Shown here piece after piece: positions 40,521 to 50,762 of a DNA stretch of 64,000 nt (the stretch's first letter is position 1; each line of letters starts with the position of its first letter). A model generated the notes under the pieces. The model did not search any database and had not been told where the DNA came from. It saw only the letters and a program-made list of their open reading frames with translations. The position numbers and the translations under genes are program-made. Origin of the DNA: Roseovarius litoreus (GTDB lineage Bacteria > Pseudomonadota > Alphaproteobacteria > Rhodobacterales > Rhodobacteraceae); contig NZ_FRCB01000003.1 in assembly GCF_900142765.1 (NCBI RefSeq), forward strand, positions 372,001 through 436,000, in the 5' to 3' direction.

Positions 40521-41441
40521 TCATTGCGAGGCATGGAAGATGCGGCCCAAAGAGCCGGGCGCGCGGGATTTGTCGGCGGACATGATGACCAGCACCAATA
40601 TGGTCACGAGATAGGGCGACATCGACAGGTATTCGACCGGCACCGCGACGCCTGCCGCCTGAAGGTTGAGCTGCAGGACGCTGACACCGCCGAAGAGCCA
40701 AGCGCCGAGCAGCACGCGCCCGGCCTTCCAGGAGGCGAAGACCACCAGCGCCAGTGCGATCCAGCCGACGCCTGCGGTCATGCCTTCGGTCCATTGCGGC
40801 ACGCGCACGAGGCTGAGATAGGCGCCGCCCAGACCGGCACAGGCGCCGCCGAAGGCGATGGCCAGCACCCGGACGCGCACCACCTTGTAGCCAAGCGCAT
40901 GGGCGGCGTCGTGATTTTCGCCCACCGCCCGCAGGATCAGCCCGGCTCGGGTGTATTTGAGCATACCCCAGACCGCCGCCACCAGCGCCAGCGCGAGATA
41001 CACCATCAGGTCATGCGAAAAGAGCACCGGGCCGAGGATCGGGATATCGCTGAGCAGGGGGATGTCGAGCTTGGGCGTGGGCGGCGGCTTGATGCCGACA
41101 TAGCCTTGTCCGAGCAGCGAGCTCAGCCCAAGGCCGAACAGCGTGAGCGCCAGACCCGAGGCCACGTGATTGGCAAGCGCGATCTGGGTCAGGGCGGCAA
41201 AGAGCAGCGACAGCGCAGCACCCCCCAGGGCCGCCATCACGAAGCCCGCGAAAGGCGAGCCGGTATTGACAGCGATGGCGAAGCCGCAGATCGCGCCGGT
41301 GATCATCATCCCCTCGACCCCGAGGTTGAGAACGCCTGCGCGTTCCACCACCAGCTCGCCGATGGCCGCAAGAAGGATCGGTGTGGAGGCCGCAATGAGC
41401 GAGGCCAGCAGAAGCACGGGGTTGATCGAGGAGAGATCCAT
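40521..41441 (-). CDS. BMP-type ABC transporter permease, second subunit
   Basis: 306 aa with 8 or so membrane segments, of the branched-chain-amino-acid/RbsC permease superfamily. GELVVERAGVLNLGVEGMMI is the hallmark of the nucleoside-type permease (NupQ/YufQ-like), and ALGYKVVRVRVLAIAFGGAC the cytoplasmic coupling loop. ATG 41441 shares its A with the preceding stop (TGATG), so translation is coupled to the other permease. The much longer frame to 41930 is an artefact. Confidence 0.88.
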   Translation of the reverse strand: MDLSSINPVLLLASLIAASTPILLAAIGELVVERAGVLNLGVEGMMITGAICGFAIAVNTGSPFAGFVMAALGGAALSLLFAALTQIALANHVASGLALTLFGLGLSSLLGQGYVGIKPPPTPKLDIPLLSDIPILGPVLFSHDLMVYLALALVAAVWGMLKYTRAGLILRAVGENHDAAHALGYKVVRVRVLAIAFGGACAGLGGAYLSLVRVPQWTEGMTAGVGWIALALVVFASWKAGRVLLGAWLFGGVSVLQLNLQAAGVAVPVEYLSMSPYLVTILVLVIMSADKSRAPGSLGRIFHASQ

Positions 41442-42541
41442 CACAGGCTCCGGCTGGGATCGGGGGCACGCGAAAGCAGGCGCAAGCGGTAGTTGGTCAG
41501 CACATCCACCGCCAGCAGGAAGAACAGAAGCATCCCCTGAAAGACCTGGATCGCGGCGGCGGGCAGGCCCAGTTCGGACTGGGCGATCTCGCCGCCGATA
41601 TAGGTCAGCGCCATCAGCAGGCCCGCGGCCAGAATGCCCAACGGGTGCAGCCGGCCCAGAAAGGCGACGATGATCGCGGTGAAGCCGTAGCCCACATTGA
41701 AATCGATGCTGACCTGTCCGGCGGGGCCGGAGACTTCGAAAAGGCCCGCCATGCCCGCCAGGGCCCCGGATGTGCCAAGGCAGAAAAGGATCAGCCGGGC
41801 CGGATTGACGCCTGCGAAGCGCGCGGCGCGCGGTGCCTGACCGGTCAGGCGGATCTGGTAGCCCAGGATATGCCGGCCCAGCAGGATATGCGCGAAGATC
41901 ACCGCGATCAGCGCCGCAACCACACCCCAATGCATCCCCGATCCCGCGATCAGCTCGGCATTATGGGCCGCAGGATAGTTCTGCAGGTTGCGGCTGCCGG
42001 GAAAGCCCATGCCCTCGGGGTTGCGCATCGGCCCGAGGGCCATGGCGGCGAGCAATTGCTCGGCCACGTAGACCAGCATCAGCGACACGAGGATTTCATT
42101 GGTGCCGAAGCGCAATTTGAGAAGCGCCGGGATCATCCCCCAGGCCAGCCCGCCAAGCGCGCCCGCAAGGATCATCAGCCCGAAGAGAAACCACGCATCG
42201 AGAGGGTAGAAGGCCAGCGCCACGCCTGCGCCGGTGAGCGCGCCGACAATATATTGCCCCTCGGCGCCGATATTCCAGATCCCCGCCCGGAAGCCGAGTG
42301 CGAGGCCGATGGCGATCAGCACGAGCGGTGCGCCCTTCACCAGAAGCTGGGGACGGTAGTAGAAGGCGAATTCACCGAAAAGCGGCTCCCAGAAGATGGT
42401 GGAGATGGCCGCGACCGGGTTCTTGCCCAAGGCGGCGAAGAGTGCGCCACCCGCCAGCATGGTGACCAGCACCGCGAGGACCGGCGAGAGGTAGATCCAG
42501 TGCCGCGCGGGCTGCGGGCGCTTTTCCAGCCGGAGCCTCAT
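41441..42541 (-). CDS. BMP-type ABC transporter permease, first subunit
   Basis: 366 aa, membrane-embedded, NupP/YufP-like. GFRAGIWNIGAEGQYIVGAL and GTNEILVSLMLVYVAEQLLA are conserved, and QIRLTGQAPRAARFAGVNPA forms the ATPase-contact loop. It forms the translocation pore with 40521-41441. The ATPase gene lies upstream, separated by 117 bases that hold repeat hairpins. Confidence 0.88.
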   Translation of the reverse strand: MRLRLEKRPQPARHWIYLSPVLAVLVTMLAGGALFAALGKNPVAAISTIFWEPLFGEFAFYYRPQLLVKGAPLVLIAIGLALGFRAGIWNIGAEGQYIVGALTGAGVALAFYPLDAWFLFGLMILAGALGGLAWGMIPALLKLRFGTNEILVSLMLVYVAEQLLAAMALGPMRNPEGMGFPGSRNLQNYPAAHNAELIAGSGMHWGVVAALIAVIFAHILLGRHILGYQIRLTGQAPRAARFAGVNPARLILFCLGTSGALAGMAGLFEVSGPAGQVSIDFNVGYGFTAIIVAFLGRLHPLGILAAGLLMALTYIGGEIAQSELGLPAAAIQVFQGMLLFFLLAVDVLTNYRLRLLSRAPDPSRSL

Positions 42542-42573
42542 GGGCGGGCGGCCTTATTTGTGGGAGCGGTGCG

Positions 42574-42655
42574 GGGGGCTCTGCCCCCGACATTGAAAAT
42601 CCGGGGATTTTCAACGCCTCCCCCGGGATATTTGAGGCCAGAAGAAACAGGGGGG
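42574..42655 (-). repeat. Intergenic repeat-like element with two hairpins
   Basis: GGGGGC-TCT-GCCCCC (42574-42588), then TTGAAAATC-CGGG-GATTTTCAA (42593-42614), then CTCCCCCGGGATATTTGAGG and an A-rich end. This combination looks like an extragenic repeat I recall from many Rhodobacteraceae genomes. It lies between the ATPase and permease genes and could modulate their relative expression. The recall needs a database search to confirm. Confidence 0.5.
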
Positions 42656-42658
42656 CGC

Positions 42659-44176
42659 TCAGACATGGGCCACCTCCATGTCATGCGCGCCGCCCATCAT
42701 CAGCCCGATCTGGTCGAGGCCGAGTTGGGCGGTGGGTCGGATCTCGGACAGGCGGCCTTCGTTGAGCGCGCCGAAACGGTCGGCGATTTCCATCAGTTCG
42801 TCGAGATCCTGGCTGATGCACAGGATCGCGGCGCCTTCGGCTGCGAGATCGAGCAGAGCCTGACGGATCGCGGCCGCGGCGGCGGCATCGACGCCCCATG
42901 TGGGCTGGTTGACGATCAGCACCTCGGGGCGTTGCAGCACCTCGCGGCCGATCACGAATTTCTGCAGGTTGCCGCCTGACAGCGCGCGCGCAGCAGTGCC
43001 GGGGCCGGGGGTGCGCACGTCGAAACGCGCGATGATGCGGCGCGCGAAACCTTCGGTCTCGGGCCAGCGGATGAAGCCGCGCGTCACCAGCCCCTCGCGG
43101 CCCGCGCCGGTGAGAAAGGCGTTTTCCGTGAGGCTCATGTCCGGGGCCGCGGCATGGCCCAGCCGTTCCTCGGGGGCGGCGAGAAGGCCCAGGCGGCGCC
43201 GTGCATCGGGGCGCAGCCGGCCGATGGGCGTGCCATGCAGGCGGATCGCGTCCGAGGGGCTGCGCAGTTCGCCCGAAAGGGCGGCGAGGAGTTCGTCCTG
43301 ACCGTTGCCGGCGACACCGCCGATGCCGATGATTTCCCCTGAGCGGAGGGAGAAGCGGATATCTTTCAGAGCGGTGCCGAAAGGGCTGGGCGAGTGGAGC
43401 GAGAGGCCGGTGACCTCGAGCGCGACGTCCCCAAGCGGGCGGGCTGCGCGGGTCGGCGGGGTGATCGCCGTGCCGACCATCATCTGCGCCATCTCGCGGG
43501 CGGTGGTCTCGGCGGGCAGGCAGGTGCCGACATTGCGCCCCTGCCGCAGGATCGTGGCGCGGTCGCACAGCGCGCGGATTTCCTCGAGCTTGTGGGAAAT
43601 GTAGAGGATGGCCACGCCTTCGGCGGTCAGTTTGCGCAGGGTCGAAAAGAGGATCTCGACCTCTTGCGGGGTCAGCACCGAGGTGGGCTCGTCCATGATC
43701 AGAAGCCGGGGGTCCTGCAGCAGGCAGCGCAGGATCTCGACCCGCTGGCGTTCGCCGGCCGACAGATCGCCCACCACCCGGTCGGGATCGAGCGGCAGGC
43801 CGTAGGTTTCGCTGACCGCGCGGATGCGGCGCGCCAGATCCCCCATAGGCGGCGGGGTTTCCATCCCGAGGGCGATATTCTCGGCGACGCTGAGCGCGTC
43901 GAAGAGCGAGAAGTGCTGAAACACCATGGCCACGCCGCAGGCCCGGGCAGCGCGCGGCTCGGCGGGGGCATAGGGCGCGCCGTGCAATGTCATGGTGCCG
44001 CTGTCAGGCTTGACCAGCCCGTAGATCATCTTGACCAGCGTGGATTTGCCGGCGCCGTTTTCGCCCAGAAGCGCATGCACCTCGCCGCGGCCTATGTCGA
44101 AGGACACGTCGTCATTTGCGACGGCGCCGGGATAGGCCTTGGTCAGTCCCGAGATGGCAAGAAGGCTGGCTGTCAC
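42659..44176 (-). CDS. BMP-type ABC transporter ATP-binding protein (two nucleotide-binding domains)
   Basis: 505 aa with two tandem ABC cassettes, as in NupO/RbsA. Domain 1: Walker A LLGENGAGKSTLVKMIYGL, signature LSAGERQRVEILRC, Walker B LLIMDEPTSVLTPQE. Domain 2: degenerate Walker A GIGGVAGNGQDELLAALSGE, signature LSGGNLQKFVIGRE, and VLIVNQPTWGVD in place of a DEP box. Such asymmetry is normal for sugar and nucleoside importers. The start is GTG 44176 with AGGGGA five bases upstream; long frames reading further upstream are antisense to dnaE. First gene of the importer operon, divergent from dnaE. Confidence 0.9.
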   Translation of the reverse strand: MTASLLAISGLTKAYPGAVANDDVSFDIGRGEVHALLGENGAGKSTLVKMIYGLVKPDSGTMTLHGAPYAPAEPRAARACGVAMVFQHFSLFDALSVAENIALGMETPPPMGDLARRIRAVSETYGLPLDPDRVVGDLSAGERQRVEILRCLLQDPRLLIMDEPTSVLTPQEVEILFSTLRKLTAEGVAILYISHKLEEIRALCDRATILRQGRNVGTCLPAETTAREMAQMMVGTAITPPTRAARPLGDVALEVTGLSLHSPSPFGTALKDIRFSLRSGEIIGIGGVAGNGQDELLAALSGELRSPSDAIRLHGTPIGRLRPDARRRLGLLAAPEERLGHAAAPDMSLTENAFLTGAGREGLVTRGFIRWPETEGFARRIIARFDVRTPGPGTAARALSGGNLQKFVIGREVLQRPEVLIVNQPTWGVDAAAAAAIRQALLDLAAEGAAILCISQDLDELMEIADRFGALNEGRLSEIRPTAQLGLDQIGLMMGGAHDMEVAHV

Positions 44177-44362
44177 GCGGTCCCCTGATGCGTTGTGATG
44201 GGCGGCTGACCGATGACTAGCGCAGGCGTGGCGGGATGGGCAATGGTCCGGGGCGCTTTTCCGGGCCAAAGCCGGCAGCTTTGACTGCGGCTTGGGCAAA
44301 AAACGCGCGCCTTGCGGGATCGTGGCTTTTGCCGGGGCGCGCGGGCGGCTAATCTGCGGGGC

Positions 44363-47300
44363 ATGAGCAGTTCCCCCCGATTCATTCATCTTCGCGTCCA
44401 TACCGAATATTCCCTGCTGGAAGGTGCTGTGCGGCTCAAGTCGCTGGCGGGCCTGTGCGAGAAGGCGGGGATGCCGGCGGTGGCGGTGACCGACACCAAC
44501 AACATGTTCGCCGCACTGGAGTTTTCCGTCACCGCGAGCGGGGCGGGCATCCAGCCGATCATGGGCTGTCAGGTCGATCTGGACTATCTCGAGACCCAGC
44601 CGGGTGAGCGGGCCAAGCCGCCTGCGCCGCTGGTTCTGCTGGCCCAGAACGAGGCGGGCTACGAGAACCTGATGAAGCTCAACTCGTGTCTCTATCTGCG
44701 CGGCGACGGGCAATTGCCGCATGTCACGCTGGCTGAGCTCGAAGCGCATGCGGAGGGGGTGATCTGTCTGACGGGTGGGCCGGACGGGCCGGTGGGGCGC
44801 TTGTTGCAGGCCGGGCAGCGCCCGGCGGCCGAGGCGTTGATGGGCCAGTTGCTGGAGGCGTTCGCAGACCGGCTTTATGTCGAGCTGCAGCGTCACCCGG
44901 GCGAGGATGGCGCGCCCGAGGCCGAACGGCTGACCGAGCGGGGCTTTGTCGAGATGGCCTATGCGATGGGTATTCCGCTGGTGGCCACGAATGACGTCTA
45001 TTTCCCCGATGCGGGCATGTACGAGGCGCATGATGCGCTCTTGTGTGTGGCCGAGGGCACCTATGTCGATCAGGCCGAGCCGCGCCGGAGGCTGACCGCG
45101 CAGCATTACTTCAAGACGCCGCAGGAGATGGCGACGCTTTTCGCCGATCTGCCCGAGGCGCTGGAGAATACCGTCGAGATCGCGCGGCGCTGTGCCTTTG
45201 GCGCCTACAGGCGCGATCCGATCCTGCCGCGCTTTGCCGATGACGAGGTGGACGAGCTGCGCCGTCAGGCCAAGGAGGGGCTGGAGGCGCGGCTGGCGGT
45301 GATCCCGCATGCCGCCTCGGTGGAGGAGTATCACAAGCGGCTGGAGTTCGAACTGGGCATCATCGAGGGAATGGGCTTTCCGGGCTATTTCCTGATCGTT
45401 GCTGATTTCATCAAATGGGCCAAGGAACAGGATATTCCGGTGGGGCCGGGGCGCGGCTCGGGGGCGGGCAGTCTGGTGGCCTATGCCTTGACCATCACCG
45501 ATCTCGATCCGCTGCGCTACAGCCTGCTGTTCGAACGCTTCCTGAACCCCGAGCGGGTCAGTATGCCGGATTTCGACATCGATTTCTGCATGGATCGCCG
45601 AGAGGAGGTGATCCAGTATGTGCAGCGCAAATACGGGCGCGACAAGGTGGGGCAGATCATCACCTTCGGTGCGCTTCTGTCCAAGGCTGCCGTGCGCGAT
45701 ATCGGCCGGGTGCTGCAGATGCCCTATGGCCAGGTCGACAAGCTGTCGAAGATGATCCCCGTGGAAGGGGTCAAGCCGGTGTCGATCCAGCAGGCCTTGG
45801 CACAGGAGGATCGCCTGCGAGAGGCGGCGCGCAGCGAAGAGGTCGTGGACCGGCTGCTGAATTACGGCATGAAGGTCGAGGGGCTGTTGCGCAATGCCTC
45901 GACCCATGCGGCGGGGGTGGTGATCGGGGACAGGCCGCTGGATGCGCTGGTTCCGCTCTATCAGGATCCGCGCTCGGACATGCCGGCCACGCAATTCAAC
46001 ATGAAATGGGTCGAGCAGGCAGGGCTGGTCAAGTTCGACTTTCTGGGTCTCAAGACGCTGACGGTGATCCAGAACGCGATCGGGCAGATCCATGCCGAGG
46101 GGCGCGACCTGCATATCGCTGCCGATGGCAGCACCATCTATGAGCCGTTCGAGGGCGCCGAGAACGATATCGGCCAGATCCCGCTGGATGACGCCAAGAC
46201 CTATGAGCTTTACGCGCGCGCAAGGACGGTGGCGGTGTTCCAGGTGGAAAGCTCGGGCATGATGGATGCGCTCAAGCGGATGAAACCCACCTGCATCGAG
46301 GACATCGTGGCGCTTGTGGCGCTCTATCGTCCCGGCCCGATGGAGAACATCCCCAAATATTGCGAGGTCAAGAACGCGCTGAGCGAGCGTGACAGGCTGC
46401 ATCCGCTGATCGACCATATCCTCGACGAGACGCAGGGCATCATCGTCTATCAGGAACAGGTGATGCAGATCGCGCAGGAGATGGCGGGCTATACGCTTGG
46501 CGGTGCTGACCTTTTGCGCCGCGCCATGGGCAAGAAGATCCAGGCCGCGATGGATGCCGAACGCCCCAAGTTCATCGCCGGGGCCAAGGCCAACGGGGTG
46601 GATGACGCCAAGGCGCTGGAAGTGTGGAACCTGCTCGACAAGTTCGCCAATTACGGCTTCAACAAATCGCACGCGGCGGCCTATGCGGTGGTCAGCTATC
46701 AGACGGCGTGGCTCAAGGCCAACCACCCGGTCGAATTCATGGCCGGGGTGATGAATTGCGATATCCACCTGACCGACAAGCTGGCGGTCTATTTCCAGGA
46801 AGTGAAGAAGGGGCTGCAACTGCCCTATGCGCCGCCTTGCGTGAACCGGTCGGATGCGGTCTTTCAGGTGCGCGGCGGCGTGCTGCATTACGCGCTTGGT
46901 GCGCTCAAGAACGTCGGCGTCGAGGCGATGCGCCTGATCGTGGAGGGGCGCGGCGACAAGCCCTTTGCGACGCTTTACGATGTCGCGCGGCGCGTCGATC
47001 TGAAACGGATCGGCAAGCGGCCGCTTGAGATGCTGGCGCGCGCCGGGGCCTTCGATGAGCTTGATCGCAACCGGCGCCGCGTGTTCGACAGCATCGAGCC
47101 GCTGATGAACTATTCGGCGGCGATTTTCGATCAGAAGACCTCGAGCCAGGTGTCGCTCTTTGGCGAGGCGGGCGACGATCTGCCCGAGCCGCGCCTCAGC
47201 CCGGTGGAGGATTGGCTGCCCGCCGAGCGCCTGACCGAGGAATTCAAGGCGATCGGCTTTTACCTGTCGGGCCATCCACTCGACGACTACATGGGCGCGC

Positions 47301-47866
47301 TGCGGCGCAAGGACGTCAAGACCCTCGACGAGGTCACTGCAATGGCCGAGCAAAAGGGCGCGCTGGTGGCCAAGATGGCCGGTGTCGTGTCAGGCAGGCA
47401 GGAGCGCAAATCGGCGCGCGGCAACCGGTTTGCCTTTGTGCAATTGTCGGACACGACCGGCGGCTTCGAGGTGACGCTGTTTTCCGAAACGCTGGAGAAA
47501 TCCCGCGATCATCTGGAGACCGGTGCGCAGGTCGTGGTCACGGTCGAGGCGACGATGGAAAGCGATCAGCTGAAACTGCTTGGCCGGGCTGTGTCACCAA
47601 TCGACGGGGTCGTGGCGGATGCGGGCGCCATGGGGCTGCGTATCTTCGTCGAAACCGAAGAGGCGATTCCCTCGGTGGCCTCGGTGCTGCAGAACGCGGT
47701 CACATCGGTCAAATCCGGGGGGCGCGGGCCGATCCGGTTCTGCCTGATGGGGCCGAGCCTTCCGGGTGAGATCGAGATCGACACAGGGCAGGACTACCCT
47801 GTTACCCCGCAAATCAAGGGCGCAATCAAAAGCCTGAGCGGCGTTCTGGCTGTGGAAGAGATGTAG
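44363..47866 (+). CDS. dnaE: DNA polymerase III alpha subunit
   Basis: 1167 aa, the usual DnaE1 length, the replicative polymerase. Order: PHP domain (FIHLRVHTEYSLLEGAVRLK), palm with the catalytic motif MPDFDIDFCMDRREEVIQY near residue 400, finger and thumb regions (FVxFNKSHAAAYAVVSYQTA-like NYGFNKSHAAAYAV), helix-hairpin-helix, and an OB-fold near 1000 (VVSGRQERKSARGNRFAFVQ). PHP residues after HTEYS look intact. ATG 44363 begins MSSSPRFIHL; there is no strong Shine-Dalgarno. The long minus-strand frame opposite it (to 47353) is a GC artefact. Confidence 0.95.
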   Translation: MSSSPRFIHLRVHTEYSLLEGAVRLKSLAGLCEKAGMPAVAVTDTNNMFAALEFSVTASGAGIQPIMGCQVDLDYLETQPGERAKPPAPLVLLAQNEAGYENLMKLNSCLYLRGDGQLPHVTLAELEAHAEGVICLTGGPDGPVGRLLQAGQRPAAEALMGQLLEAFADRLYVELQRHPGEDGAPEAERLTERGFVEMAYAMGIPLVATNDVYFPDAGMYEAHDALLCVAEGTYVDQAEPRRRLTAQHYFKTPQEMATLFADLPEALENTVEIARRCAFGAYRRDPILPRFADDEVDELRRQAKEGLEARLAVIPHAASVEEYHKRLEFELGIIEGMGFPGYFLIVADFIKWAKEQDIPVGPGRGSGAGSLVAYALTITDLDPLRYSLLFERFLNPERVSMPDFDIDFCMDRREEVIQYVQRKYGRDKVGQIITFGALLSKAAVRDIGRVLQMPYGQVDKLSKMIPVEGVKPVSIQQALAQEDRLREAARSEEVVDRLLNYGMKVEGLLRNASTHAAGVVIGDRPLDALVPLYQDPRSDMPATQFNMKWVEQAGLVKFDFLGLKTLTVIQNAIGQIHAEGRDLHIAADGSTIYEPFEGAENDIGQIPLDDAKTYELYARARTVAVFQVESSGMMDALKRMKPTCIEDIVALVALYRPGPMENIPKYCEVKNALSERDRLHPLIDHILDETQGIIVYQEQVMQIAQEMAGYTLGGADLLRRAMGKKIQAAMDAERPKFIAGAKANGVDDAKALEVWNLLDKFANYGFNKSHAAAYAVVSYQTAWLKANHPVEFMAGVMNCDIHLTDKLAVYFQEVKKGLQLPYAPPCVNRSDAVFQVRGGVLHYALGALKNVGVEAMRLIVEGRGDKPFATLYDVARRVDLKRIGKRPLEMLARAGAFDELDRNRRRVFDSIEPLMNYSAAIFDQKTSSQVSLFGEAGDDLPEPRLSPVEDWLPAERLTEEFKAIGFYLSGHPLDDYMGALRRKDVKTLDEVTAMAEQKGALVAKMAGVVSGRQERKSARGNRFAFVQLSDTTGGFEVTLFSETLEKSRDHLETGAQVVVTVEATMESDQLKLLGRAVSPIDGVVADAGAMGLRIFVETEEAIPSVASVLQNAVTSVKSGGRGPIRFCLMGPSLPGEIEIDTGQDYPVTPQIKGAIKSLSGVLAVEEM

Positions 47867-47892
47867 CGCGCCGGTGATCGCAGGGCCACGCC

Positions 47893-48087
47893 TTACCAGT
47901 GCGGCGGGCGTTCATCGCCAAGCGTGATACCGCCGCCCAGATCGCTTTCGCGTTCCGCCTCGCGCTCGAGCAGCAGTTGCACCCGGCGCGTCAACAGGGC
48001 GATCTCGCGTTCCTGCCGGGTCACGACATCCGACAGATCGTCAAGCGCGCGGGTCAGATGGGCGATTTGTTCTTCAAGCGTATCCAT
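47893..48087 (-). CDS. slyX: SlyX family protein
   Basis: 64 aa, a short coiled coil (LEEQIAHLTRALDDLSDVVT, then EREIALLTRRVQLLLERE) followed by a short tail ending PPHW. The size, heptad pattern and P-P-H-(W/Y) ending match SlyX, a small protein of unknown function present in many Proteobacteria. It is convergent with dnaE and divergent from hisS. Confidence 0.85.
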   Translation of the reverse strand: MDTLEEQIAHLTRALDDLSDVVTRQEREIALLTRRVQLLLEREAERESDLGGGITLGDERPPHW

Positions 48088-48204
48088 GCGTCGAGCTAGC
48101 GGTTTTGGGCTGTCGACGTCAATCGCCTTGTTGCCCCGGCTTGCCCCCGCGTGCCCCTTCGGCTAGACGCTGCGACAAGCAGCAAACCCCGGTGGATCCC
48201 CCAG

Positions 48205-49680
48205 ATGGCCAAGGAAAAGAAACAGCCCCGCCCCAAGGCCGAGACGCCCAAGGGCTTTCGCGATTACTTCGGCACCGAAGTGACCGAGCGCGCCGAGATG
48301 TTGCGCAAGATTGCGGGCGTGTATCATCTTTATGGGTTCGAGGCGCTTGAATCGAGCGCGGTGGAAACCGTCGAGGCGTTGGGCAAGTTCCTGCCGGATG
48401 TGGACCGGCCGAATGAAGGCGTGTTTGCCTGGCAGGAGGACGAGGGCGACTGGCTGGCGCTGCGCTATGATCTCACGGCACCGCTGGCGCGGGTCTATGC
48501 GCAGCACCGCAACGATCTGCCGACGCCCTACAGGCGCTATGCAATGGGGCCTGTCTGGCGTAATGAAAAGCCGGGGCCGGGGCGGTTTCGTCAGTTTTAT
48601 CAATGCGATGCGGATACGGTTGGCGCGCCTTCGGTGGCGGCTGACGCCGAGATCTGCGCGATGCTGGCCGACACCCTGGAACAGGTGGGCATCCCGCGCG
48701 GCGACTACATCGTGCGGGTGAACAACCGCAAGGTTCTCAATGGTGTGCTCGAGGTCATGGGGCTGGACGAGGGCGCGCAGCGCGATGCCGTCCTGCGCAC
48801 CATCGACAAGTTCGACAAGGTAGGCGAAAGCGGTGTGCGCGAGTTGCTGGGCAAGGGGCGGCTGGACGCCTCGGGCGCCTATATCGACGGGGTCGGGCTG
48901 AGCGACGATCAGGCGGGGCCGGTGCTGGCGTTCCTCACGTCAAAGGCTGAGACTGCGGCGCGGACGCTGGACAATCTGCGTGCCGCCGTGGGGGAGAGCG
49001 CGATTGGTCTTGAGGGTGTGCAAGAGCTTGAAACCATTGCCGATCTTCTGGAGGCCCAAGGCTATGGGCCGGACCGGATCGTGATCGATCCATCGGTCGT
49101 GCGGGGGCTTGGATATTACACCGGGCCTGTGTTCGAAGCCGAGTTGACCTTTGAAATCCTTGATGAAAAAGGCCGCAAGCGGCAATTCGGCTCGGTTGCG
49201 GGGGGCGGGCGTTATGACGATCTGGTCAAGCGCTTTACCGGGCAGGCGGTGCCGGCGACGGGTGTGTCCATCGGGGTGGACCGGCTGCTGGCGGCGCTGC
49301 GCGAAAAGGGCCGGATCGGCGGGACGGTGGAAGGTCCGGTGGTGGTGACCGTGATGGACCGCGACCGGATGGCCGATTATCAACATATGGTGGGTGAATT
49401 GCGGCGCGCGGGTATCCGGGCGGAGGTGTATCTGGGCAATCCGAAGAACTTCGGAAACCAGATGAAATACGCCGACCGGCGCGGTGCGCCCATCGCGGTG
49501 ATCGAGGGCGGCGACGAGAAAGAGCGCGGCGTCATCCAGATCAAGGACCTGATCCTCGGGGCGCAGATGGCCGAGAATGCGACCCTCGAAGAGTGGAAGG
49601 AACGACCCAGCCAGTTCGAGGTTCCGCGCGCGCAACTTGTTGAAAAGGTGCGTAAAATTCTGGACGGGCAGGGGCAATGA
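48205..49680 (+). CDS. hisS: Histidyl-tRNA synthetase
   Basis: 491 aa class II synthetase. Motif 1 lies in the N-terminal region [20 protein letters not shown]; motif 2 is [20 protein letters not shown] with [10 protein letters not shown]; histidine-specific blocks include [17 protein letters not shown] (HisA motif) and GGGRYDDLV; motif 3 is [12 protein letters not shown]-terminal anticodon-binding domain follows (about 400-490). ATG 48205 (MAKEKKQ) is chosen because upstream codons look non-coding. It overlaps hisZ by 4 bases, so charging and biosynthesis of histidine share one operon. Confidence 0.95.
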   Translation: MAKEKKQPRPKAETPKGFRDYFGTEVTERAEMLRKIAGVYHLYGFEALESSAVETVEALGKFLPDVDRPNEGVFAWQEDEGDWLALRYDLTAPLARVYAQHRNDLPTPYRRYAMGPVWRNEKPGPGRFRQFYQCDADTVGAPSVAADAEICAMLADTLEQVGIPRGDYIVRVNNRKVLNGVLEVMGLDEGAQRDAVLRTIDKFDKVGESGVRELLGKGRLDASGAYIDGVGLSDDQAGPVLAFLTSKAETAARTLDNLRAAVGESAIGLEGVQELETIADLLEAQGYGPDRIVIDPSVVRGLGYYTGPVFEAELTFEILDEKGRKRQFGSVAGGGRYDDLVKRFTGQAVPATGVSIGVDRLLAALREKGRIGGTVEGPVVVTVMDRDRMADYQHMVGELRRAGIRAEVYLGNPKNFGNQMKYADRRGAPIAVIEGGDEKERGVIQIKDLILGAQMAENATLEEWKERPSQFEVPRAQLVEKVRKILDGQGQ

Positions 49681-50762
49681 CCGACCGCGCCGCGATCCGG
49701 GCCGAGGCGGCGCGGCTGCGCGCGGTCTTCGAGGCCGAGGGGGCGCAGCCGGTGGAAACGACGGTGCTGCAACCCGCCGAGGTCCTGCTTGATCTCTATG
49801 GCGAGGATATGCGGGCGCGGGCCTATGTGACCTCGGATGCGTTGCGCGGGGAGCAGATGCTCAGGCCGGATTTCACGGTGCCGGTGGTGCAGATGCATAT
49901 GGCGCATGGGGCGGAACCGGCCTGTTACACCTATTCCGGGGAGGTTTTTCGGCGGCAGGAGGACGATCCCGACCGGGCCAACGAATATATGCAGGTCGGC
50001 TTCGAACTGTTTGACCGCGCGGCGCCAGAGGCGGCGGATGCACGTGTTTTCTGCATTATTTTCAATGCCTTGGAGCCTCTGGGCCTGCGCGCAGCGACCG
50101 GTGATATCGGCCTCTTGATGGCGGCGGTGGGCGGCTTGCGGACCACCGAGGCGCGCAAGAAGGCGTTGTTGCGGCATATCTGGAGGCCGAGACGGTTTCG
50201 GGCATTGATGGATCGCTATTCTGGCCGGGTGCCGGTGCCGGAGAGCCGGGCGGCGCTGCTGGCCAAGGCGGAGCCGATGGCCGAGGCGGGGCCGATGATC
50301 GGATTGCGCAGCGAAGCGGAAATACTGAGCCGGATCAAAGCCTTGCAAGAGGATGCTCAGGTTGCGCCGATCTCGGATGACGAGGTGGCGCTGATCGATG
50401 CCATTCTGGCCGTGCGAGAAACGTCCGATAACGCCTTGGAAAGATTGCGAGATATTGCAGTGGACATGGGCGCGATCCAACCTGCGGTGGACCGGCTGGC
50501 GCGGCGTCTGGAGGCGATGGCGGGACGCGGTCTGGACATCACCAAGCTTGATTTCGAGGCCAGTTACGGGCGCACCAACATGGAATACTATGACGGCTTT
50601 GTCTTTGGATTCTATGCAGAAAAACGGCCTGACCTGCCGCCTGTGGCGACCGGCGGGCGCTATGACGCGCTGACCCGACAGCTGGGTCGTGGACGAGAGA
50701 TACCGGCGGTCGGCGGAGTGGTGCGGCCGGGGCTGGTGGTGGATCTGGGGGGGCTGTCATGA
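49677..50762 (+). CDS. hisZ: ATP phosphoribosyltransferase regulatory subunit
   Basis: 361 aa, a HisRS-like paralogue without tRNA-charging function that forms the active complex with short HisG and carries histidine feedback. [20 protein letters not shown] corresponds to motif 1/2 of His[22 protein letters not shown] to motif 2, and [17 protein letters not shown] to the late glycine block. The C-terminal anticodon domain is absent, as expected. It overlaps hisS upstream (ATGA) and hisG downstream (ATGA). Confidence 0.92.
   Translation: MTDRAAIRAEAARLRAVFEAEGAQPVETTVLQPAEVLLDLYGEDMRARAYVTSDALRGEQMLRPDFTVPVVQMHMAHGAEPACYTYSGEVFRRQEDDPDRANEYMQVGFELFDRAAPEAADARVFCIIFNALEPLGLRAATGDIGLLMAAVGGLRTTEARKKALLRHIWRPRRFRALMDRYSGRVPVPESRAALLAKAEPMAEAGPMIGLRSEAEILSRIKALQEDAQVAPISDDEVALIDAILAVRETSDNALERLRDIAVDMGAIQPAVDRLARRLEAMAGRGLDITKLDFEASYGRTNMEYYDGFVFGFYAEKRPDLPPVATGGRYDALTRQLGRGREIPAVGGVVRPGLVVDLGGLS

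Noticed and set aside
42659-47353. Minus-strand open frame of 1564 codons running from the BMP ATPase through the antisense of dnaE
   Set aside because: The part beyond GTG 44176 is the shadow of dnaE in GC-rich DNA; only the ABC ATPase part shows real motifs.
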